From: Abyssibacter sp036156195
Lineage (GTDB): Bacteria > Pseudomonadota > Gammaproteobacteria > Nevskiales > OUC007
Reading direction: 5' to 3'
NCBI GenBank assembly: GCA_036156195.1
Contig: JAYZUZ010000009.1
Coordinates: 62,001 to 126,000, forward strand
Length of the DNA stretch: 64,000 bases
A model generated the notes under the pieces. The model was not told where the DNA came from. It was given only the letters and a program-made list of their open reading frames with translations, and ran no database searches. Positions within the stretch are counted from its first letter, which is position 1, and every line of letters begins with the position of its first letter. The position numbers were made by a program, and so were the translations under genes. Shown piece by piece: positions 26,444 to 33,902 of the stretch.

Positions 26444-27208
26444 CTAGATCGAAATGATGTCACCACGCTGCAGAAAACGCACGGACCAGCCTCGTAGCAG
26501 TCCGGGCAACTCGGCCTGAATCTGGGCCTCGAAACCGGGCTTGTTGTGGGTAATCAGCACTTCCGGACGGTGCGTCAGCTTATCGAGATCTGCAGCCAAC
26601 GTGGCGGAGGTGTAATGACGGGTGATCTGACCAATCTCCGCTTCACTGGCCGGAAAGGACACCTCAACAATCAGGCGGTCCAGTCGCGGCAAACCATTGA
26701 GTGCAGACCAGAAACTGTCGTTTGTCGCCGTATCACCGGAAAAGGCGATCACGGCGTGCCCGTCCTCCACGATATAGCCCACGGCCGGCACGGTGTGCGC
26801 GACATCAATCGGCGTCAAACGCAGGCCGTCCACCTGAACAGGGGTACCGGGTTCGACCTGGGCGTAGCGCATCGTCGGCGATGCCTCATCCGGCAACTTG
26901 GAAAAATCCGGCCAGAGCGCCCAGTTGAACAGGTGTTCGCGCAGCACCTGCAGGGTGGTGTCCGTACCGTGCAGTATGACCCCTGAGCCCTCGGCATCGT
27001 AGACCACGTCCATGAGAAACGCCGCACCGGCAACATGATCCAGGTGCGCATGGGAGAAGAAGATATGCCGGATCGCCTCCATGGCGGCAGGCGTCAGGTC
27101 ACAGACGCCAGTCCCGGCATCGAGCAGCGTCGTGTCGTTGACGAGAAAGGAGGTCGTTCGCAGACCGGGCCCCACACCGCCGTTGCAGCCAAGCACCTTG
27201 ATGTTCAT
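26444..27208 (-). CDS. MBL-fold metallohydrolase, class II cyclic-nucleotide phosphodiesterase-like
   Basis: A 254-residue metallo-beta-lactamase-fold protein. The metal motif is FFSHAHLDHVAG (HxHxDH), with further ligands in DVAHTVPAVGY, AFSGDTATND and LITHNKPGF. The LIVEVSFP segment and the N-terminal VLGCNGG are typical of class II cAMP phosphodiesterases rather than lactamases or glyoxalases. If so it hydrolyses a cyclic nucleotide; tRNase Z-like activity is less likely. No signal peptide. It lies alone, 132 bases upstream of ffh on the same strand, and is divergent from ypjD. Confidence 0.72.
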   Translation of the reverse strand: MNIKVLGCNGGVGPGLRTTSFLVNDTTLLDAGTGVCDLTPAAMEAIRHIFFSHAHLDHVAGAAFLMDVVYDAEGSGVILHGTDTTLQVLREHLFNWALWPDFSKLPDEASPTMRYAQVEPGTPVQVDGLRLTPIDVAHTVPAVGYIVEDGHAVIAFSGDTATNDSFWSALNGLPRLDRLIVEVSFPASEAEIGQITRHYTSATLAADLDKLTHRPEVLITHNKPGFEAQIQAELPGLLRGWSVRFLQRGDIISI

Positions 27209-27336
27209 CCCGTGTCTCTGGCGGACCGTCGGTCGATGCTAGCACAGCACCACCGACGGGCTGTGCGCAGCCCGGCGCCCCTGTGCCATGATTCGGCCCA
27301 GTCGTTTTCCCGCCCACTGGACCCTAAGATCGTCCG

Positions 27337-28125
27337 ATGCAGAGTTTGCTGACACTCGCCGCACTGCTTGCCTACGCCATCGCGGCGTTGGTGCGCCCCC
27401 AGAAAAATCTGCGGCCCGCTCAGCTCGCTGCGGGAGCCGTGGGGGTCGCGGTGCATGGCGCCCTGCTATTGCTCCCCCTGCTTGGCGGACAAGGTCTCTA
27501 CTTCGGGGTGGCGACGGCGCTTTCCCTGGTGGCCTGGCAATCCGCCCTGATGCTGCTGCTGTTCGCCTCACGCGAGCCCGTTGGGACAATTGCCCGCTGG
27601 GTGTTCGCGGCAGCGCTGCTCGGCCTGGCAATCGGGATGCTGACACCGGGCACCGCCCCCCGCGTACAGCTCGACAGCTGGTTGCTCGCGGCTCACATCG
27701 CCTGTTCCGCGCTGGCCTACGGCGTATTGACCCTGGCCGCCATGCAGGCCGGCGCGCTGTGGATGCGCAACCGCCGGCTGCATAGCCACCCGACACCCGC
27801 AACAGCACAGGGCGCCGTACCTCTGCAGACGATGGAACGCGTGCTGTTTCAGATGATCGGCCTGGGCTTCCTCCTGCTCACGTTCAGCCTGGCCAGCGGC
27901 CTTGTGGTCACGCAGGACGTACAGGCACAACATCTCACCCACAAGCTGGTGTTCACCCTGGTCGCCTGGGCAGTGTTTGCAAGCCTGCTCGCGGGGCGCT
28001 GGCGCTTGGGCTGGCGCGGACGGACAGCCATTCGCTGGATGGCCACGGGATACGCCGTGCTGGGCTTGGCCTATTTTGGCTCCAAGTGGGTCTTGGAAAT
28101 ACTCCTACAAACTCACTGGGGCTGA
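27337..28125 (+). CDS. ypjD: YpjD/CcsA-like inner membrane protein
   Basis: A 262-residue, roughly eight-span membrane protein of the cytochrome c assembly (CcsA/HemX-like) superfamily. The helices are evenly spaced, and the conserved core LLAAHIACSALAYGVLTLAA and LTHKLVFTLVAWAVFA contains the two membrane-face histidines typical of heme-handling members. The order ffh / ypjD / corB is conserved in E. coli and Pseudomonas, which supports orthology. A direct role in cytochrome c maturation is unproven for YpjD. Confidence 0.85.
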   Translation: MQSLLTLAALLAYAIAALVRPQKNLRPAQLAAGAVGVAVHGALLLLPLLGGQGLYFGVATALSLVAWQSALMLLLFASREPVGTIARWVFAAALLGLAIGMLTPGTAPRVQLDSWLLAAHIACSALAYGVLTLAAMQAGALWMRNRRLHSHPTPATAQGAVPLQTMERVLFQMIGLGFLLLTFSLASGLVVTQDVQAQHLTHKLVFTLVAWAVFASLLAGRWRLGWRGRTAIRWMATGYAVLGLAYFGSKWVLEILLQTHWG

Positions 28126-28368
28126 TCACCACTGGCATCGACAGACGCCTGGCGACTTGACAGGTCGCGGCCAAATTTCTGATTCTGCTGGCTATTCATG
28201 GACGCCTGCGCGAAACCACGACGCGCGGCACACGTATTAAAGGATGGCGCTGCAAGGCGTAACCTGCCGCGCAGATCGAGTTGGCCACGCCGCCAACCCG
28301 CGCTAGCAGGCTGGCGCAGCACCATCCCTGATCGGTTTTTGTAGTCGAATGGGCGAGGCCCACACGCG
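28126..28368 (+). other. 243-bp intergenic region, ypjD to corB
   Basis: The longest gap in the window. A perfect TTGACA at 28157-28162 is not followed by a convincing -10 at the usual distance. No terminator hairpin with a T-run and no reading frame with coding character was found. A CorB leader with magnesium-responsive structure is possible but not supported by any recognisable motif. Confidence 0.4.
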
Positions 28369-29640
28369 TTGGACGACATTCCGTTAACGGTCCTGTTTGG
28401 ACTCCTCGGCACCTTGTTGGTGCTTTCCGCCTTTTTCTCCGGCTCCGAGACCGCGTTGATGACCGTCAACCGGTATCGACTCCGGCATCTGGCCAAGTCC
28501 GGCCATCGCGGTGCCGCGCTGGCCAGTCGACTGCTCGAACGCCCCGACCGACTCATCGGCGTCATCCTGCTCGGCAACAACCTGGTCAATATTGGCGCCT
28601 CGGCCATTGCCACGATTATCGGTCTGCGCCTGTATGGCGATGCCGGGATTGCCATCGCAACCGGGCTGCTAACGCTGCTCATCCTCATCTTCTCCGAGGT
28701 CACGCCGAAGACGCTGGCCGCGCTGCATCCGGAGCGGATTGCGTTTCCTGCCAGTTATGTCTACTGGCCGATGCTGCGCCTGCTCTACCCACTGGTGTGG
28801 CTGATCAACTTGGTGGCCAATGGTGTGCTGCGGCTCATCGGAGTGACGCCGGAGGACGCGGCCATGCACAGTCTGTCGTCCGAGGAACTGCGCACGGTCG
28901 TCGCGGAAACGGGCGCCATGATCCCCCAGCGCCATCAACGCATGCTGTTGTCGATTCTGGATCTAGAGAAGGCCACGGTCGAAGACATCATGGTGCCGCG
29001 CAACGAGATCGTCGGGTTGGATTTATCGGATCCGATCGAGACGATTATCGATGAGCTCAGCCGCAGCCAGCACACGCGATTGCCCCTTTTTGACGGCTCG
29101 GTCGAGGAGCTCAAGGGCGTGGTGCATCTGCGCCGGGTCATCTCGGCCGCCACAGAAGGCCGCCTCACGCATGACACGCTGCAAGCCCTGGCACGCGAAC
29201 CCTACTTCATCCCTGAAAGCACGCCACTTAATCAGCAGCTGCTGAACTTCCAGAATCAAAAGCGACGGATTGGCTTTGTCGTGGATGAGTACGGCGATAT
29301 TCAGGGGCTGGTCACCCTGGAAGACATTCTTGAGGAGATCGTCGGCGAGTTCACGACCGACCCGGCCACCCGCATGAAGAATGTTTATCTGGATGCTGAC
29401 GGCACCTATCTGGTGGATGGCAGCGTGACGGTCCGCAGCCTGAATCGGACCATGGGGTGGAAGCTGCCGCTGGGTTCTGCGCGCACGTTGAACGGTTTAA
29501 TCCTCGAACAGCTTGAGGACATCCCGAAGCCCGGCACCACGCTGCAACTACGCCAGTACGTGCTGGAAATTGCCCAGACCAAGGCGAATGCGGTCAAGAT
29601 GGTCCGCATTCGCCCACCGGGCAATCCGGCTTCGGCCTAA
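28369..29640 (+). CDS. corB: CorB/YfjD-type membrane protein (DUF21-CBS-CorC_HlyC)
   Basis: A 423-residue protein of the CNNM/CorB family involved in magnesium transport. The DUF21 membrane domain (about 1-190) has FFSGSETALMTVNRYRLRHL and LIGVILLGNNLVNI, very close to E. coli YfjD. Two CBS domains follow (EDIMVPRNEIVGLD; RIGFVVDEYGDIQGLVTLED), then a CorC_HlyC domain. The start is a TTG at 28369 with GAGG about 11 bases upstream; the family N-terminus aligns there. The gene ends 6 bases before the convergent acylase gene. Confidence 0.93.
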   Translation: MDDIPLTVLFGLLGTLLVLSAFFSGSETALMTVNRYRLRHLAKSGHRGAALASRLLERPDRLIGVILLGNNLVNIGASAIATIIGLRLYGDAGIAIATGLLTLLILIFSEVTPKTLAALHPERIAFPASYVYWPMLRLLYPLVWLINLVANGVLRLIGVTPEDAAMHSLSSEELRTVVAETGAMIPQRHQRMLLSILDLEKATVEDIMVPRNEIVGLDLSDPIETIIDELSRSQHTRLPLFDGSVEELKGVVHLRRVISAATEGRLTHDTLQALAREPYFIPESTPLNQQLLNFQNQKRRIGFVVDEYGDIQGLVTLEDILEEIVGEFTTDPATRMKNVYLDADGTYLVDGSVTVRSLNRTMGWKLPLGSARTLNGLILEQLEDIPKPGTTLQLRQYVLEIAQTKANAVKMVRIRPPGNPASA

Positions 29641-29646
29641 GGCCCT

Positions 29647-32232
29647 CTATTCAAACGCCACCGCGTGTATCCAGGACCCCCGATCCTGGTGGGGCATGGT
29701 GATGCAGGGGCCCACAACACCTGTCAACGAGCACAGGTCATCCCGGTGATGCACACGGGTGTAGCTGCTGACATCCTCGCTACCGAAGTCCGCCTGCAAC
29801 TGCGCATCCGCGCGATCAAGCGCCGCAGCCATCACGTCCCGGCGACTGCGTTCGCCCAGAAAATCAAAGATGGGCGTCACCGCCGAACTCTCGGGCACCA
29901 GGATGCGAAGCGCCAGATTATCGAGCGGCGCGACATCGTACTCGTGATTGCCCAGCCGCTCCATTTGCCGAAAAAGTCCGTCGGGTAGCTGGCTTGCGAA
30001 TAACTCGGACCTGAGAGCCCGGACAAACACATCGAACACCGTGGCGCCCACCGTGTCGGTTGCGGCTTCATCGGTGATGTCCATGTCAGGTCGAAAGTGG
30101 TTCTGATCCCAGGCCAATACGGGCGCCAGCAACGCCGCATGGCGCTCCGATACGTCACCCCCGGCGTAATCCGACAGCAGTGGCACGAACGCGCGCGCAC
30201 GGGGATCCTTGATGCCAATGAGCCGGTCCATGGCCAGCAAATCGTCAAACGACACCTGTGGATCGGCCTGCAGGGCATCCAGCCAGTTCGTGACTCTCTG
30301 GTCGGCCCCGGCCGGCGTCGAACCCGCCTGCCCGCCCACACCTTCACCCCAGCCCACGGCGGGCTTGTTGTTCCAGTTCGCCAGGTAGCCCTGGGCGGGA
30401 TTGACGCTGTGTGGCAACTCCTCGAAGGACAGCAGGCCAAGATGGTCGAATGCCCCCTCGCCCGGCAGCGGCAGGCGCTGATCCCCCATCGGCGAACGCC
30501 TCGGGTGCAGGCCTGGGTGCCAGTAGGCGATGTTTCCGTCTGCATCGGCGTACATCGTGTTCTCGTTCCAGGTAACCCGACGCATGGCGGCCTCGAAGGC
30601 GTCAAAATCATCGACGCGCATCCAGTCGAGTACGCCGAAGATGGTTTCGACTTCGCGCATCCACATGGCGTACTGGACAGAACGTGCTCGGCTTCCGTCA
30701 TCGGAACGTGCGACGACCGGGCCATGCACGGTGCGGCATACCTCAACCGTGGTGGAGAAGCTCGCAGGCCCGACCGGAACGCCTGGGACACCGTCGACCA
30801 TCCCGGTGCTGCCGCGGTAGTGGATGGTTTCGTCCCGGCAATCCATCGCCTTGAGCTGGCCGTCGTGGAGGTAGCGGTTCGGGTTGTCAGCATCAAGCGT
30901 CTCGATAAAAGAGTCGATGGTCTTGGAATTGCCCGTCGTCACGCCCCAGGCCGTTCGTTCCCCGTAGCCGATTCCTATGACGGGTAGCAAGGGGGCGGTC
31001 GACCCGCGCGCGTCGAACCCGGCTCCATGCACTTCCAGTTCCATTAGCTGGGTCGGATAGCCATACCCGAGCTGAGGCCCGTTGATGAGCTGGGCATTCC
31101 CCGTGGTGCTGCGTTCGGGCGCAACCACCGCCATGTACGACGCCCCGCCAGCCGGGTTGAACATGCGACGCAGGTTGGCGCTCAGTTCCAGGCTGCTCGC
31201 TGACGGCGTCGCCAGTAGCGGTGAGGGCAGCTCGGCGTCTCCCGTGCCCATTCCCCGATCCAGTCCCGCAGGCAGGGACAGCGCAAAGTCCGCCATGGCA
31301 TTGAACACGGCATCGCGCTGATCCGGCGGCGTGGTGATATTGCTAAAGCGCGCCTCCTCAGCCGGTACGGTCACCGCCGCGCGCGCATCGTCCACCCAGT
31401 GGACAGACTGGAAAATCGCGCGCCCGAGTTCACGCCCGTGCTGCGACTCCAGTTCGCGTAGCACTGCGACATTGTCGAACTCATTGCCGCCATTCGATGC
31501 GACAGCACGCGTGATGAAGACACCGGCCGCCAGCACATCGGTGGCGGAAAAGGGCTCGGGCATGACCGTCAGCAACGCGTACTCGGCGGGCAGCAGACCA
31601 GGATCGGCCAGCACGCGCTCGATCCAGGCATTCGCACCGGCGACATAGCCATCCACCATATCGCGCGGCTCCTGCGGCAGGGCGTCGTAGATGGCCTGGT
31701 ACTCGGCCTCTGAGTACGTCAGCACGCGCGCTTCGATATCTGCTGGCACATCGCCTGGCCCGGTTAATTCGGCCAGGGTGCCTCTGGCCAGTCGGCGTGC
31801 ACCATCCTGAAGGAAGAGACGATCGGCAGTCAGGGCATAACCCATTCCGTAGGCGAGATCGTAGGCCGTCTCCGCATAAATGATCGGAACACCGTAGTCG
31901 TCCCGATAAATGCGCAGCCCGTCGATGGGCTCCTCGGCTGTCAACCCGCTGACATCCGCAAACTCGCCGGGCTTGTACTCGAACGACCAGTAAGGGATTC
32001 GCTGATCATCCAGGTGATCGCCGAAATCGCCGGGTTCCCCGGTTGCCGAACCCTGGACCTGGCCAGCCGTCGAGACGAATCCTGACTGACCGGGGGCCAG
32101 CACGTTCACGACCTGACGCTGGGCAACGGGATTGGGCGATTGTTGATCCGTCCGCGCGCTGCTGCCGCAGCCGGATAAGGACAACAACAGGACGCCAGCG
32201 ACGCCGCTGGCGCAAAGATGCAATCGGTTCAT
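29647..32232 (-). CDS. penicillin acylase-family Ntn hydrolase, lipoprotein
   Basis: An 861-residue precursor of the penicillin amidase S45 family, with lipobox LSLSGC (Cys22). The protein should self-cleave into alpha and beta chains. The beta-chain nucleophile is predicted as Ser365 in AGGASYMAVVAPERSTTG, aligned with Ser-Asn-Asn-Trp of classical acylases. The downstream NGPQLGY replaces the usual NDPHLG. The catalytic Asn is probably Asn558 (ENTMYADADGNIAYW). Related enzymes act on penicillin, aculeacin or acyl-homoserine lactones; substitutions around the nucleophile mean the substrate should not be assumed. GGAG sits 5 bases before the ATG. Confidence 0.85.
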   Translation of the reverse strand: MNRLHLCASGVAGVLLLSLSGCGSSARTDQQSPNPVAQRQVVNVLAPGQSGFVSTAGQVQGSATGEPGDFGDHLDDQRIPYWSFEYKPGEFADVSGLTAEEPIDGLRIYRDDYGVPIIYAETAYDLAYGMGYALTADRLFLQDGARRLARGTLAELTGPGDVPADIEARVLTYSEAEYQAIYDALPQEPRDMVDGYVAGANAWIERVLADPGLLPAEYALLTVMPEPFSATDVLAAGVFITRAVASNGGNEFDNVAVLRELESQHGRELGRAIFQSVHWVDDARAAVTVPAEEARFSNITTPPDQRDAVFNAMADFALSLPAGLDRGMGTGDAELPSPLLATPSASSLELSANLRRMFNPAGGASYMAVVAPERSTTGNAQLINGPQLGYGYPTQLMELEVHGAGFDARGSTAPLLPVIGIGYGERTAWGVTTGNSKTIDSFIETLDADNPNRYLHDGQLKAMDCRDETIHYRGSTGMVDGVPGVPVGPASFSTTVEVCRTVHGPVVARSDDGSRARSVQYAMWMREVETIFGVLDWMRVDDFDAFEAAMRRVTWNENTMYADADGNIAYWHPGLHPRRSPMGDQRLPLPGEGAFDHLGLLSFEELPHSVNPAQGYLANWNNKPAVGWGEGVGGQAGSTPAGADQRVTNWLDALQADPQVSFDDLLAMDRLIGIKDPRARAFVPLLSDYAGGDVSERHAALLAPVLAWDQNHFRPDMDITDEAATDTVGATVFDVFVRALRSELFASQLPDGLFRQMERLGNHEYDVAPLDNLALRILVPESSAVTPIFDFLGERSRRDVMAAALDRADAQLQADFGSEDVSSYTRVHHRDDLCSLTGVVGPCITMPHQDRGSWIHAVAFE

Positions 32233-32352
32233 GGGTCTCCTCGGGCCGCGTCCTGTCTCGGACGCTGGCAGATGCGGGTACGCAGGCGCAGTGTAGCGAA
32301 GCCATCACGCAGGCGCCTGAGCGGCGCAGCCCGAAGACTGTCACCCGGGCCG

Positions 32353-33717
32353 TTACAACGCGTCGAGCACCTCGGACAAGCGCTTGACGGCGACCACCTC
32401 GATCTCGGCAGTCACGGGGCGTCTCGGCTTGTTGGCGGCAGGCACGATAGCGCGTTTGAACCCGTGCTTCGCAGCTTCCCGTATCCGGTCCTCACCGCCA
32501 GGCACCGGTCGAATCTCACCAGACAAACCGACCTCGCCGAATACCACCCAGTCATGTGGCACCGGACGGTCTCTGAAGCTGGACAAGGCCGCAACCAAGA
32601 TGGCGAGGTCAGCCGCGGTTTCCGTCACCCGAACGCCACCGACAATGTTGACGAAGACATCCTGATCCGCCATCGCGATGCCGCAGTGCCGGTGCAGCAC
32701 TGCAAGCAACATTGCCACCCGCTGCCCGTCCAGACCGACCGCCACACGCCGGGGGTTGCCCAGGTGTGAGGCATCGACCAATGCCTGGCACTCCACAAGC
32801 AGGGGGCGCGTCCCTTCACGGGTCACCAACACGGTACTGCCCGCCACCGGCTCGCTGTCGCGGGTCAGAAAGATTGCCGAGGGATTCGATACCGGCTTCA
32901 GCCCGGTTTCGGTCATGGCAAAAATGCCAAGTTCGTTGACCGCGCCAAAACGGTTCTTGACGGCGCGAATCAACCGATAACGACTGCCCTGATCACTCTC
33001 GAAATAAAGCACCGTATCAACCATGTGTTCCAGCACGCGAGGACCACCAATGGCCCCCTCCTTGGTGACATGCCCGACCAGAAACACCGTGGTGCCGGTC
33101 TGCTTGGCAAATCGCACCAGCCGTGCCGCCGACTCACGCACCTGCGAGACCGATCCCGGTGCCGATTCCAGGGCGTCTGTCCACATCGTCTGAATCGAGT
33201 CGATCACCATGACCTTGGGCCCCAGCCGCTGCGCCTGGTCCACAATGGCCTCGACCTGGGTGTCCGCCAGCAGGGGCAGCGCGACCTCCCCCGCTCCGAG
33301 TCGCTGGGCGCGCATCGACACCTGGGACAGGGACTCCTCACCGGTGACATACATGGAGGGCTGCTCCGGCTGGATGGCGCAGAGCAGTTGCAGCAGCAGC
33401 GTCGACTTGCCGATTCCGGGGTCGCCGCCCAGCAGATTGACCGAACCCGCCACCAGACCACCGCCCAGCACACGGTCCAGTTCACTCAGGCCGGTGGCAC
33501 GCCGCTCTGTTGCGTCACGTTGCACTTCGTGGAGCGACTGCAATGCCGTGGTCCCTGCATAGCCCCCGGCACGGCTTCCACGGCGGCCAGGACCCGACGA
33601 GGTGCCAGGCGCCTCGGCCAACGTATTCCACTCACCGCAGGCGGCGCATTGTCCAGACCATTTCGGTGACTCGGCACCGCAGGACTGACAGAAAAATCGG
33701 GTTTGCGTCTTGGGCAT
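32353..33717 (-). CDS. radA: DNA repair protein RadA
   Basis: A 454-residue branch-migration helicase of the RecA/Lon type. An N-terminal C4 zinc finger (FFCQSCGAESPKWSGQCAAC), a RecA-like ATPase core with GGDPGIGKSTLLLQ and VIDSIQTMW, and the RadA-specific KNRFG motif (KNRFGAVNELGIF) lead to a C-terminal Lon-protease-like domain (GGVRVTETAADLAIL). The length matches E. coli RadA (460). It processes recombination intermediates with RecA. Transcribed divergently from the kinase operon. Confidence 0.97.
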   Translation of the reverse strand: MPKTQTRFFCQSCGAESPKWSGQCAACGEWNTLAEAPGTSSGPGRRGSRAGGYAGTTALQSLHEVQRDATERRATGLSELDRVLGGGLVAGSVNLLGGDPGIGKSTLLLQLLCAIQPEQPSMYVTGEESLSQVSMRAQRLGAGEVALPLLADTQVEAIVDQAQRLGPKVMVIDSIQTMWTDALESAPGSVSQVRESAARLVRFAKQTGTTVFLVGHVTKEGAIGGPRVLEHMVDTVLYFESDQGSRYRLIRAVKNRFGAVNELGIFAMTETGLKPVSNPSAIFLTRDSEPVAGSTVLVTREGTRPLLVECQALVDASHLGNPRRVAVGLDGQRVAMLLAVLHRHCGIAMADQDVFVNIVGGVRVTETAADLAILVAALSSFRDRPVPHDWVVFGEVGLSGEIRPVPGGEDRIREAAKHGFKRAIVPAANKPRRPVTAEIEVVAVKRLSEVLDAL

Positions 33718-33739
33718 GCGATCAGGCGACTGTAATACT

Positions 33740-33778
33740 CAATCCATGTCGCAAAGCCGACAGGCCCGGCATGGATTG
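33740..33778. repeat. 12-bp inverted repeat between radA and kinase gene
   Basis: CAATCCATG (33740-33748) pairs with CATGGATTG (33770-33778); three further inner pairs, one of them G-T, extend the stem to 12 bp with a 15-base loop. It lies 23 bases upstream of radA and about 125 bases before the kinase start, in a position fit for an operator or a 5' leader hairpin. Confidence 0.6.
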
Positions 33779-33902
33779 GGATGAGCGTGACCCCGGTCTC
33801 AGGTGGCTCTGCCCCCTCCATCCGGGTGGAGCGAGCATGCTGGTGTTCTCGGGTTGAGCCTCCTAGACTGCACCAGATCGACACGCAAGGGGAGTGCGTG
33901 AT

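Noticed and set aside
28157..28185. Promoter for corB based on TTGACA
   Set aside because: No acceptable -10 hexamer at 16-18 bases; at best three of six matches.
30097..30987. 296-codon plus-strand frame opposite the acylase gene
   Set aside because: Shadow of the acylase; no signal, domain or start site support.
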